Assembly (NCBI GenBank): GCA_013397435.1
Contig: VZRG01000780.1
Location: 186,001-250,000 of the forward strand
DNA: 64,000 nucleotides
Direction: 5' to 3'
DNA from: Erythrocercus mccallii
Taxonomy: Eukaryota; Chordata; Aves; Passeriformes; Dicruridae
Positions within the stretch are counted from its first letter, which is position 1; every line of letters starts with the position of its first letter. The translations under genes and the position numbers were made by a program. Below, piece by piece: positions 1-13,100 of this stretch. The notes under the pieces were generated by a model. The model worked only from the letters and a program-made list of their open reading frames with translations. It made no database searches and was not told the origin of the DNA.

Positions 1-1683
1 TAAATAATTGCAGCTAGTTCCAGATCTGTCATCTAAAGGAAGAAATACCATGTAAATATTCAGAGGCTTTTCCTATTCAAGATGATGCAGCCAAAAGAAG
101 AACAAGAGAGCAAGACAGAAACATAGAAGACAATGTAACATGAGAAAATAATGCTGCTTTTGTATATTCAAGTCAAATAGAGGATTTACATTTATATTAG
201 GGAGCCTTCATTTGGATGCAATGCTTACAAATAAGATATTAGAATTGTATGTTAAGCTTATTTCACGCCAGTTAAATATTAAAGTCTGTTTGTAATTATT
301 TGGAAGTAATATAATTTCACAACACAATCTATAGCATAAGAATCTCATCTGAAAACAAAATAGCAGAATAATAAAGTATAGAAAGTCTTGACAAAAAATA
401 TTTTCCCTATAATCTTTATACGTCTCCAAGCTTTAGAAGTTGTATACATTTGTCATGATTTTTGTACCCATCTTAACAAAGAAAAGAAACAGTTGGATGC
501 TCCACTTGTTTCGAAATTCTAGTGAACCACGCAAATGCTGTTTTATCCTTTGAAAACACAATGAAATCATTGAGAAAAATAAGGGAGTTTTTTCACTTGT
601 AAACTTTGATTGGGACCATTCCTAAGTACAGAGTCATTATAATACTTTGTTAATTTGCAGCTGTACTTCCATTAACAGAACTGAAGAGATGTTGCTGGTG
701 ATACAGTTTGCTTAGCAATGACTGATAACGCCATACCTTATTTTTACCCTTCCAACCCAAACCATTCTATTAGTCTATGATACTGTTTTTAAGAAGGGGT
801 GGGTGTGGTTTTGTGAAAGGCATTGTACATTATCAGCCTGGGATAAAGCTCTAAAACCCCAGTGCAGCCCCTATGCTGCTAAACAGGTTTTGAAGTATTT
901 GAAACCAAGATGATGTTGAAGATGTAGGTTATCATTTCCCATAATGATTTCTTCCTCATATCAAATGGCGTTTTACCATATTTTTGTATTGCTTTTCTAG
1001 AAGAGTGTCTGTGAATAAAAGCCTAATCAGTATGGCAAAATGAATTAGAGGGAATGGCTATATGATTAAGGGGAAAATTATTCTTATCCATTATCTGCAT
1101 TTTAGTAACAGTTCTTTGATTCTAGCTTATACATCACTGATGTAAGTGAGACTTTTCACTATTAGTAAATACAGGAAAATATTTGTGCCTGTGCCAAGAA
1201 GTTGTCATATTTATAAATGTTAAAACAAGATACCTGTTATGTTCATGATGGACTTAAACTCCTTCAGTTGGAGGAGGAGATAAAACCTAAACCCTTCATT
1301 TCTGTCCTCAAAGATTTTTTGCAAAGCTCATCTCTTACATTTATATTTGGTTCCTTTACTGAGGTGACTTTATGTTATGTTTTATGTCAAATTTTTGTAG
1401 AGTGAGTAGCTCCATCATTTAGGAATCACAAACATTTAACCTCTTTGGGGAGTCTCTCTGTTGTCAATGGAGGAAATTTAAAAAGTTTACTTAATTTTTA
1501 AATTGCTTTACTGAAATGGCTCTCTCTTTCTTTTGATTGTATAAGATTATATGCACTAGTGTTAGATATCACAAATCACCTGCCTGAGTTCATTTTAGTC
1601 ATACTCTTAAAGATTAAAATATCAGTGTCAGGTTAATACTAGGTTATTATGAAAAGAGAATTATTTTCTCTGTTTTCTTACAG
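1..1683 (+). other. CTTNBP2 intron 3 (3' part)
   Basis: AT-rich intron sequence ending in a pyrimidine-rich tract and the acceptor TTTTCTTACAG at 1673-1683. No coding exon, RNA gene or recognisable repeat was seen. Confidence 0.8.
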
Positions 1684-3331
1684 TTGGAAATGGAAAAATC
1701 TCAGTTACAGAATCTTGAGCTGGAGCACAAGAAGCTGTCTGCTCGCCTTGAAGAAGAACGTGGAAAGAATAAGCATGTAGTATTGATGCTAGTGAAAGAG
1801 TGTAAGCAGTTGTCTGGCAGAATTGTAGAAGAAGCCCAGAAACTGGAAGAAATGATGTCAAAATTTGAAGAGGAAAAGAAAAAGGCTACTGAATTGGAGG
1901 AGTCTCTTGCAGCTGAGAAACAAAGGAGTACACAAATGGAAGCTCAAATGGAAAAGCAGCTGTCTGAGTTTGACACAGAGAGAGAGCAGTTGCGTGCCAA
2001 GCTTCACAAAGAGGAAACACACACCAGTGACCTCAGAGAAGAAAGAGATAAAATGCTCAAAATGATTGAGCAATTAAAAAAGGAGAATGAAAGTAAAGCT
2101 AATCTTCCTCAGAAGAATACTGATAGGAGTCTTGTTTCTGTTTCAGTTGAAACAGAAGAACCAAGTTCAAGAACTGTTGCTTGTCAAACAGAGACAGTAA
2201 TGATGGACAGTAGCATAGAAAATGCTAAGAAGTTGCCTTTGACTGTCTCTAATAAGCCTTCTACAGTGAGCCCACTAGTGTCTGGCAATGCAAAAATGAA
2301 TGTGTGTGCCAATGCAGCATTTGTGAAGCCTGTCATTGATAGGCAATCTTCATCTAGTGAACTTGTCCCTCCCACAACTCCTGTTCTTGCACAGAATCAA
2401 AACAGAATTGAAGAAAATGGACCAAATACAGGCTCCCCTGATTTATCAAGTAGCACTTCCCCTTTTTCAGATAGTAATTCCCTTTGCACCCCTACCACAC
2501 CAACTGCCACAGCTCAGAATTCCTCTCTCTCTTCATCTGTACACAGTTTGCATTCACCATCTGCCAACACTACTGGCCATCCAGGCCTAAATCCACGAGT
2601 CCAAGCAGCTAGATTTAGATTTCAGGCAAATACAAATGATCAAGACCAGAATGGAAACACAACCCAAAGCCCTCCCTCAAGGGACTTATCCCCTACTAGT
2701 CGTGACAACCTTGTTGCCAAGCAGGCGGCTCGGAATACTGTTACCCAAGCTCTTTCAAGATTTACAAGCCCTCAAAGTAGCGCTCCATCACGGCCAGGGA
2801 CATCACATTCAGTGGAAGCTGGCACTTACCCTCCAGTTGGTAGAATGACTTTAAAGACTCCAAGTGTATCAAGAATTGACAGAGGAAACCCTCCACCTAT
2901 TCCTCCTAAAAAACCAGGGCTTTCACAAGCTCCTTCTCCACCACACCCACAGCTTAAAGTTTTAATAGATAGTAATCGATGCCCAAATACAAATGCAAAA
3001 ACTGACAACAAAACCATGACCTCACCTCTTTCAAGTTCACAACAAGGAATCAGGGTAATAAATGAGGAAATTATTTCTAAGTCCTCACCTCAGCTGCCAC
3101 CAAAACCTGCTCTAGATTTATCTGTGGCACCTGCAGGCTGTGCCATACCAGCCATAGCCTCATCTCAGGTGGGTCCCTGGCCTTCCCACTTTCCTGGACT
3201 GAACCAACCTGCATGTTCAGAAAATTCCTTTGTCATTCCCACCACCATTGCCTGTAGCTCCTCCATAAACCCTGTTAGTGCTTCATCCTGTAGACCATGT
3301 GATTCAGACAGCCTCCTGGTAACAGCATCAG
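1684..3331 (+). CDS. CTTNBP2: CTTNBP2 exon 4 (large exon: coiled coil and Pro-rich region)
   Basis: Phase-0 start after TTACAG; 549 codons plus one base, donor GTAAAG at 3332. The first ~135 residues (1684-2090) are charged, heptad-like coiled coil (LEMEKSQLQNLELEHKKL and onward). Then comes a low-complexity Ser/Thr/Pro/Asn region with the block NPPPIPPKKPGLSQ near 2887-2928, the type of proline motif bound by the cortactin SH3 domain. A conserved block ending SSCRPCDSDSLLVTASG closes the exon. Retaining the intron would add 27 codons after that glycine and stop at 3412-3414, which may matter because a short isoform lacking ankyrin repeats is known in mammals. Confidence 0.97.
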
Positions 3332-6300
3332 GTAAAGGGATTGATATGCTACAAACTGTCTCCCTCAAAAATAACGTTTGGGTTTCCTTAAATGTCTTGT
3401 TTGCTTTATTGTAACTTTCTCTTTCTTACTGTCTAAAAGCTAAAATTTTTGTTTATTTTTTTCACATTTCAGGGGTATGGGAATGCTTTCGCTGATTTAG
3501 TAATGTTATAAATAAGTTTGCCTCCTCAAGGAAGTCTCCATATTGAAGGCTTTTTTAAAGATAAAGAGATCTAATGATTAAAAGTAAGTGAGCTGCAGAT
3601 TAGAGAGTATTAAGCAAATTTCTTTAAATTATTTTAAATTTATTTTTGGTTAATGCTAGTATTTTGGACTTTAGAATGCTTTCTCAGTCTGAAATGAGGT
3701 TTTGGATATTACTTCTTCAGGGGATCATCCCTGGAATATGTATTTGGATGCTGTGTGAATCTTAAAGAATAGGGCATAGCTGGAGCTATGGTATTCTGCT
3801 ATGGCAGTAGATGATTGCACATTAAGACATGCAATTGCCTATATAACAGGGCAATTTCCTGTATATCACTACGTGACCATAGAATATGTTTCATTTTTAT
3901 TAATTTTTTTCTGTAGTTATTTTTTTGGTTTTAGGATTTGTTAATACTCATGTATGGCATCTCACAGGTTTACTTCAACAGATATAAGCACAAGTTTACT
4001 GTTGGAAAGTTAAAATCTAACTGTTGATAATCTTAGGTCTAGAGTCAATGTGTGTATCTGCTAATCATTTTGCATTTTGATGGGGACTTACTGATGTGTC
4101 TAATGTGCCATCAGCTTCAGGAAATCTTCTTGATAGCATTAAAGTGAACAAAGACAATACTGATCTACTGATTCAGTGAATTGTAGATCTCCTATAAAGC
4201 TTTTTATCAACATATTTCCCTGCTGGAATCAGTAGCACTAGAACATTGGGTAGAAGCCCCTCTTTAGCTTGACTTGGATTGCAGTGAAAAAAAAAGGCAC
4301 ACACAATTATGGAACACCTTAGACCTTAATCAGCATTGAATAATGTTTGAATTGTCTCAAACTTTCAACAGTTAGTTCAGTTATGTACTGTAGTCCCTCA
4401 TAACTCTAGTCCCTGCATCATCATCTGTAGGGCATAAAACCCCTGCACAGCTGATCTGCTTCCAACACATAACCAACCACTTTCTCTTGGTAGCTGTACC
4501 TCTAGCTAGTAAGTGAGTTGAACTCAAGCACCAGTCCTGGGGAAGCCATTCCAAAAACACTGTATGGCAAAATTGAACATGTATAGGAGACTCAGGTTTC
4601 CTGGTGTTAAGCAACTTCTATTCCCATTCCACTTCATTGAAGACTTTGTACATGTATCAGGAGTAACCTAGATATCCTTTAAACATTTGGATGTTCCATC
4701 ATACTGTCAGAATCCTTTCTCCTTTCTGAACTGTGCCATAAAGGTATGAGCTCAGAAGTCTTATCCTTCTGTTTCTCTTCTCCTCAGTCAGCAACAGTAG
4801 GATTTGACTGCCTATTAGTTTGCTGGTTTGCATATGGATATCCTGAATTTTCACCTTAAGTTCATACTCTGAGATGAGTCTTATTGCCATGACAGATAGA
4901 TCATTAGTCTCCCAGTATTTAAAATATTTTCCAAACTTATTTTGCCTTCAAGTGCTATTAAAGAATTTTAAAATTCTTTTAAAAAATGTAAGATTTTTAT
5001 GAACATAGAACAAATTACTGGAGAAGTCAGCTTCAAAGTGAATAGTTTTTGTAAGCAAGACATTGTCTTCCACAAATTCTACCAGCATCAATTACCACCA
5101 TACCAGGTGTATATAACAGCTAGTATTACCTTGATTATCTGATATTTGGTAATAATTTAAGGCAGTTATTGATTATTCTTTAGAAGCATAAATCTCATAC
5201 CTTAAAAATGAAATTAGCAATGCTTTTCTTCATAACTCCATGTATTGTTTTTGCTTTAGTTGGTGCTTTGAGGTATTAACATTTTTCTTAGGAAAATAAT
5301 CATTCTTTTCAATCGGACTCTGCCCCCAAATCTTTAATTGTGTTTCATATGAAATGTGTGAACATTCTCAGAGAAAATTCTCAAAGAGAGGACTTTTTGT
5401 CAAAAATTGTTAGGTTTTTAAATTTTTTTAAATTGCTTTCTTTCTCTAACCCCCCTTTTTGAGGAGCCATGGAAATATTTGTTGATTTAATTCCATTATA
5501 ATCCCTGCTCTGAACATTTGAACTTAGTACATTGTGACACTGGTTTTCGGGAGTATTTGCAATTAGAGATGGGAAACATATCCCATGATCTAACATTTGC
5601 TAAGAAAGATTGCTTATACTCTGCTTAGCTGTATGCTGTTTTATTTTATTAATATAGAGTTGTTATTTTAGTATCTCCTTTACTGGCTACATACAGGCTC
5701 GAAGAACCTTAATAACTATCTGTAATAGTCACATAAATGTTCAGGAGGTTCTTTGTGTTTTACCCAAAATAATGCTTATATTTTATTGCACTTATTCTTC
5801 AGTCTCATTTTCTTTATGTTTTTAAGGGAATTTAATCTATTTTGGCCAAGTGTCCTAGCAAACTGCAGAACCAAATAAATTTAGAGCCACGGATATTATG
5901 CAAGTATGGAAAACATTTTCTTTCAAAATTTTATGCTAAGAAAAAACCCAAGTTTTATATATATATATATATATATGGAAATAGAAAGTAAACCAAATTT
6001 AATAATGCTGGTTTTGTTACGATAATGTGGTCAGTAATACATGAATTCATGCCACTTATTCCCTTTTTTCAGCTTCTTTTTTAAGTATTACTTTTTTTGA
6101 GGTGAGAAACATCTAACAAACTACTAAATACTACTACAAAAACTGAAACGTCCTTCTCATATCTGCATTTTTGTGTCCTCTAGGCACAGAATCAGTTAGT
6201 TTTATTAATGATCTGGTTGATTTTAATGTTTTATTTACTTTTTTTCAGAAAATGTTTAGAATTTAAATTTTACACTGAGTTAAAGCAGAACATGGTTAAA

Positions 6301-7085
6301 TCTTACTCATATTTTATTGTATAGTAAGTAGTGAGCTTCAGTCAGAATTTTTTTAATATTTTTAACAACAGTGCCAAACAATTTTAACATATTAAAGGAC
6401 ATCAACAGAATCCTTCATTTTTATATTTTTTTGGTTGTCAATAAATTCATGCATCTTTCTTCTTACTGTGGAGTCAGAAGAATTGTTAATAATCTAATCA
6501 CTTAAGTATTATATTTATCAATTTTAAAAGAGCTTCCTAGTTAGCTCAGATTGCTTTAGGAATATATCAACAGCCTGATTTTCAGTTAGGAAGTGTCTTG
6601 GTTCTAGGAAGAGGAACTATCAAGAGCAAACTTAAAATGGGAGCTCTCTCTGATCCTGTCACTTAGGCATTCCACTAAATCATATCGTATCTTCTTTTAG
6701 AGATGAGCTATTGTACCACACGTTGCTCTTTTCATCCCTGGTAGGAAAAGAGATGGACCTTCATCATAAATGTTAAGCAGACTGCACATGGAGACATTAC
6801 AATGAACATTTATGGCCTGATTCAAAATCTGTGGCAGTGTTTTCATTAACTTCAGCAGCCTTTGAATCAGTGCCAAAATGCTTCTGCTCTGTTTGGATTT
6901 CTACAGCTCAATGGCTGTAAGACTTCAAAATGGAAACAAATGTAAGCGTTTGGATTATCATACCCCTGGGATTTCTGCTTTCACTTTCTTCTTACTTTTG
7001 TGCTTTCTGTGTCACTCTTCAATGAATTTTTTTTTTGCTCATTTCTATAATGATNNNNNNNNNNNNNNNNNNNNNNNNNNNNNNN

Positions 7086-7124
<39 letters not shown>

Positions 7125-10100
7125 GTGTGGGGGGGGGGGGGGGGGGGTGAAGGACTGATCCAGGCTCTGAAATTAACCATCTCACATTCTGAAGCTGATG
7201 CCAGAAGCTGTTTTTGTCTGTCCCTCTGCCCTTCATCACTGCATGCCCTACAAGCTTTCACAGATGCTTCACATTTCCTAACTTTTTGCGTCTGTAATGG
7301 TGTCCCTTATTTATTGGTATCTTCTAATGTTCATGCATTTTGTTGGATGAATTGAATTTTGTTATACTGCTTCAAATGGATAATAGAATGTACATTTATA
7401 TTTATGGTATTACTTATTTTTGTATCTTTATCAGTAGAAGGTTTTCATTTAGCAATAACCTAGTGTAATGAATTTCATCACTGAATTGCAACACCATGTT
7501 TTTGTTTTCAAGGATCTGAAATGAAAATTAAGATGTGACATTAAAAAATTCCTTTCATTTTGGCATTTCTCTTAAGGATGCCCCAAGAACAAGCAAACAA
7601 ACAGGCAAATAAACTACATCAAAAATTGCAATTGTTTCAAAAGGAAAGGAAACCCAAAATACTGTCCATACTACCAAAATTCCAGTGTTACTTGGATAAA
7701 CTATTTTAGTAACTGTAGTGCCATCTTGACAGTATCCACTATCAGTTAACTACCAGAAGAAGACAGTAAAAACTACACAAGTACTATTAGAAAAACATTA
7801 ATATATGTATAGCAACAGCTGCAGTACAGTTAGTTTCAAAGAATAACAAAAGGCTGGAAAAATAAAACCACTTTCACAATGGAAAGGAATACTGTAAATT
7901 TTTCTTTGGACCTGAGGGAATTTTGTAAGAAGTAACTGTTCTCAAATGCTGGAAGATTAAGATAATACATTTTTTTGCCACTTAAAGGATACAAAGTTTA
8001 CTTTGTATATTGCTCATTGGGATTTTTTATAAACTTCAGGAACCCTCAAAATCCTCTGATTAAAAGTATTAGAGAAATAAGTATTACTAAGAGTATTAAT
8101 AGTTAGAAGGTAGCTTCAGAATTGACGTTATAAAAAGATGTATGGGGTTAATTTTACAATATATGTTTTGTTTAAATTTGGATTTATAAGGTAATTTCAT
8201 AGCTGCAGTGATGACTTCTGAATACGAAAAAAATAAGTTAAATATTAAGCTAATAATAATGGGAAAATATGTTTCCTTTAGATACTTAACTAGTAAACTT
8301 AATTTAAATTGACAAATTTAGCTTACTTTAGAAACAAAATATGAAAATACTCCAAGCTTTTTTTGTTGAGTTTTGGTTCGGTTGTTTTGTTTTTTAACTG
8401 GAATCAAATTATGTGTTCCTCATTGGTATTGGTCAGGTGATGAATTCTTGTGTCAGTCTTGATGTTAATTAAAATGTATTGAGATCTTACAAGGTACCCA
8501 ATCTATTATTTCTGTAGGCTTCTGTTGGGAATTTCTGTGTTTCATTTTCTTTTCCAAAATGTGGAGCAGATCATCCCAGCATGGTACTGCTACTACCACA
8601 TACTTTTTCTAGTTCAAAATGTTGGATAGCACTTACCAGCTTGAATGGAACTGAAGCCAATGCCCTGTAGTTCTTCTTCAGTCTCAGGCATTGCAAAACT
8701 GCGTTAAAAGCTGCATTAACTTTGTATCAGATTTCAGCCTCATATAGTAGCCTGTTTGTGGCCACAGAAGACAAAGTTATTTATTCAAGAGATAAATAAA
8801 ATGTGTATTTTTTAAAGGTAGTAGTGAAAATATGAAAAAAAAAACCCAACCTTTCTCCTATTTTCTTTTACAGTCTTTGATCAAGGAAGAATGCATAAAA
8901 TATTCCATGCCTTATGCAGCAAACTTCATATTCTTAACAAAGTCCCTTCTAAAGCTGATAAGTAGTCAACAGAACGTTTAACCTCAACTCCTAAGCTTTC
9001 AGAGTTTTGGATTGAATATTCTTTGTTAATGACTTGAGTGACTTGAAAGCTTTCATACATGAATTTTATATAACGTGTTATTCATTCTCATTGGAGCATT
9101 TTATAATATATTGTTTAAGTATCACTTAGTAAAAGAAACATTACCTTAATGTAGAGTTCAATAATAAATATATTTTTTCTGTATTATTTGTGTAAATGAT
9201 TTTTACATGTTTTTCCAAGCTTATTGAAAGGCACCTGAAGTCATTAAGGGCTCTCTGTGCAATTTATAACTACACGAGTTCTTTAAATACTAAATATATA
9301 AATGCTAAAATCTGCACTAAGGAGTATAAAATTACATATGAAAATAAGTAATTTTTTAAAAAACTTTTCTATAGATACTTAAACTCTTCCCAGTGTGCTG
9401 CAAAAAAATTGAAACTTCTCTAAAACTTCTGTTAGTTTTGATAATATAAATATTTTTGAGGCATCCAGATGCTACCACAGTTCATAAGTTTCAATTGACC
9501 TTTTGTAGTGAAGTCCTGTTCATTTGTATTAACAAGGGTCACCCCTGAATGCAGTTTTTATTCTTCAGAATACCTTCTAATATGTAGACAAAGCACCATG
9601 ACAAAACTTTTGCTAAACTAACAAATGCAGTTATTTTGAAGATACTCTTTAGTACTTAAAAGAACACAGGAAATGCTTTGTTTATGTGTCTCTAACTTCT
9701 GTTGCTTTAACTCACAGGCTGGTCTTCCTCCCTAACCCCTTTGTTAACAAGTGGTGGTCCTGTCCCCCTGGGTGGCAGGCCCACCCTTCTTCACCAAGCT
9801 GCTGCCCAGGGAAATGTCACTTTATTATCAATGCTGCTTAATGAAGAAGGACTGGACATTAATTACTCTTGTGAAGATGGCTATTCTGCCTTGTATTCTG
9901 CTGCTACGAATGGACATACAGGTAAATGATACTAAGATCTAAGATGGCATCCATGTAAACTAGTGGAGGCTTGCTTCATAAGTTTTTAATATTCAATTAG
10001 GTCAAATGCATTCTTCCAAAAAATGTGAAAGTGAAAGTGAGACATATAGATTATATGACCAAAGTCATGGTATAGGATATATATAAGCAATGCTTCGTGA

Positions 10101-13100
10101 AGCAGAATTTTGGAACTCAGAAAGAATTTGAAACACAAAAAATTGGTAGCATTCTGCAGGAACATCCATTCTAATTCGCCACTCCCTTAGTGTAAAAAGC
10201 TACTAGATATTGTGACCCCATATTCTGTGAAAAAACAAAGATCTTTTGTAGCAATAGGAGCTTGAAAGAGCTTTACTCTACAGGGAGTAAGCAGCAAATA
10301 GGTGGTCAGCAGGGTTTTGATCTTCTGCAGCAACAGTGAAAATGATGGAAGACAGTGTCAGAATAGTGTGTTATTTGGGAAATAAAATGAATTGTCTTTA
10401 TTTTTGAACTAAATGAAATAGCCTTCATTTGTTACTTAGGCTCTCCTGAGAAAATTGAAAGGGTTTTTTTTCTTTCCCCATGACCCCAACTGTCCTCTGT
10501 GTTGAGGAAGTAGCATTTCTGAGCCTTTCAACAGACAGTCTTCATATTTTATGAATATATTTATGAAATGCAGCAAGTATGTTACTAACAGATACAAATT
10601 TCATGGATACAAACTCCTGGCAATTATTTTCAGACTTTTAAGACAAGGCTCTCAAACAGCAGTTTGTTTTAAAAGTCCAGTGCACATTATTAAAGCTTTT
10701 TCTACCTACATAAAATCCTCCAGATTCTTATATTGCAAGTGGTATTACTATGCTGTTTTGGACACTAAAGATGAAATCCAGCAATACCAATGGCAAATAT
10801 TCCATTAATTTTTAGTAAAGTCAAAATTTTATTTCAGAGTAGAAGATGGAACATAGTCCCACTAAAGACACTGCTTTCAAGAATACTTTGAGGTTTTATT
10901 TAATAATATATTTATTAGTGACATAATTATAAACCCCTGATCCTGTGTTCCAGATAGTACATAGAGGGACTATTTCATAATTCTTTTCAAATATTTTAAA
11001 AATAAAGCTGAAGTTAGGATACAAAATCTGCAGCTAGGCATTTTTCTGACATGTTCAGGGTTAATTTTGCTACCAAGAATAGGGTAGGAAGAATTTTCAT
11101 TTTACTCAAAATGGTATATTTTCTCTTTGCTTCCTAGGTGCTATGGAGTTTTTTTTTTTGTAGAAACATCTGGGCCTTTTCAGCCAAGTTTCTTTCCTGT
11201 TGCCAAGACCTTTAAAATAGTGCAAAAGTACTTTTTTTTTTCTTGGGGGATTTTTTCCTTTTTTCAACTTATCTGCAGTATTAAGAGTCCAAGTTAATTA
11301 TATTGTGTGGATTTATTATTCTCTCCTCACTGAATAGATGTTTGATATATTCTTCTAGGCTTGCATCCAGTTATCATTGCTAATATTTGAGGGAGAGCAT
11401 AATTGACCCAATTCTTCGTTATTCATCTTGTATTCTAAAATTGTTTCAAAGCAAATGATTTTCAGTTACCATTACTGAGCAGCTCCTACTGACAGCAAAG
11501 GCAATTTGGTTCCTCATTTTATTGTCAAAATAAGGAAGACACTTGACAGAATTGTGAAAACACAATAATAAAAACAAATGCATATGCACCTTGTAATTGC
11601 ATAGTATGTTTTATTTTTTGAGATAAAAACTGTATTACAGAGGTTATAGTGTTGCTCTTCTATTTATAGTTGATAGGATGTGCAAAATACTTTATTGTAC
11701 AAATCACCACATTTCAGCAACTAAATGGATTGTATGAACTCTGAATGAATCACACAGCAGCAGTGTTGATGTTTCCTTAATAAATTATATGAAAATAGAA
11801 AGGTTTAGATTTATAGAATTTTTGGAGATATTTGTTCTTAACTTTATTATATAATTCTTTTTCATTACTTGTAGCTTGTTCTCAGGTGAATGGATATATG
11901 TAGCAATTCAAAGTGGAGATTTTCAAAACAAGTTTACTTAAATTATGTAGGCTTAAGAAAGGATATATAGGATAAATATTTTTAAAAGTCCTTTCTAATA
12001 CCTCTTCTTAACTAGCTAGGTGGAAAGAAATGACACTGGTGTCATTTTTAAGGATAAAATAATTATTGTTCAAATTTTTCAATGTGTTGTGTTGTCAGTG
12101 GTAAGTTTCAGTCATTTTCTTTTTCCCATAGAATCATACAATCACTTAGGTTGGAAAAGACACTTAGTCTTTTCATTGAGTCTTAAGTCTTAATTCATAA
12201 GACTTAACACAAGCCTACCTATGCTGGTGGGTGATCACAACATGATTTAATTTACTGAGAATATTTTTAAAGTGGACTTAGTAACTAAATGGATTTTGAG
12301 ATTTCAAAGTTGACTAACCAGATTTTCCTATTTCTCCGGGAGAAGATTTCACCAGAAGAAAAGGGTAACTTTAGAATTGATAAAAGCAAGCATAATGAGT
12401 ACCTCCCTTCAGAAACACCATGTTTTGGAGATTCTGGGAAGAGTAGAAAGTGAATGATCCCCACACATTTTCAATGAAGAAATACAGCATTTGCGATGTG
12501 TAGGTAACTAGAGAGTGGTAGAGCACATTGTAACCAGCATGGTGTCAGCAGCAGCTGTTACATGCTCTCAGCCCATTCTGTAGAAAAAATTGAGTTACAC
12601 AAGAAAAGAGCACTGAAATATTCTGTCCTAATCTATCCTAATTTCAAAATGTGTAAGTTTCCTGTTGGGAAACAGTTGCCTTTTGAGAGCTGCAGCTGAG
12701 GATTTTTCCAGTATATGAAGTTAATAGCAGATGCTGTTTCCAACACACACTGTCCCTAATTCTGTAGGTCTGAGAGAGAGAAATTCACCCTAGACGTATA
12801 CACTTCCTTTGTATTTGGACATGAGGAAACTGTTAATTTCATGATTTAACCACTAGACTGGGATAGCTGAACAGATTGTCTTGTCAGGCTGTCTTAGTTT
12901 TACCATTAGCAAAGAAGGAACCACTTCAGGTCTATTGTGCACTTAACAACAGTAGTTCTCTTAGCTAATAGATCTGCACAGCTGTGTGATGTTGCAAATC
13001 ATGACCATTCTCTGCCACAAAGAGGTGAAGGACAGAATGAAACAGTAAGAGTTCCTGAATCTGAGAGATGTGGATAAAATAATATCCTTTGGACTCAGCT

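Larger units (their letters stand above)
3332..9717 (+). other. CTTNBP2 intron 4
   Basis: 6.4-kb AT-rich intron. It contains a (TA)n run at 5956-5976, an assembly gap at 7055-7085, and a 62-bp G-rich tract directly after the gap. No coding sequence seen; the open frames over the G tract are artefacts of poly-Gly/poly-Pro translation. Confidence 0.85.

Noticed and set aside
1858..2073. Open frames overlapping exon 4 in other frames
   Set aside because: Shadows of the conserved CTTNBP2 coiled-coil coding sequence.
7019..7355. Open frames on both strands over the G-rich tract
   Set aside because: They translate only to poly-Gly or poly-Pro with X from the gap; no gene.
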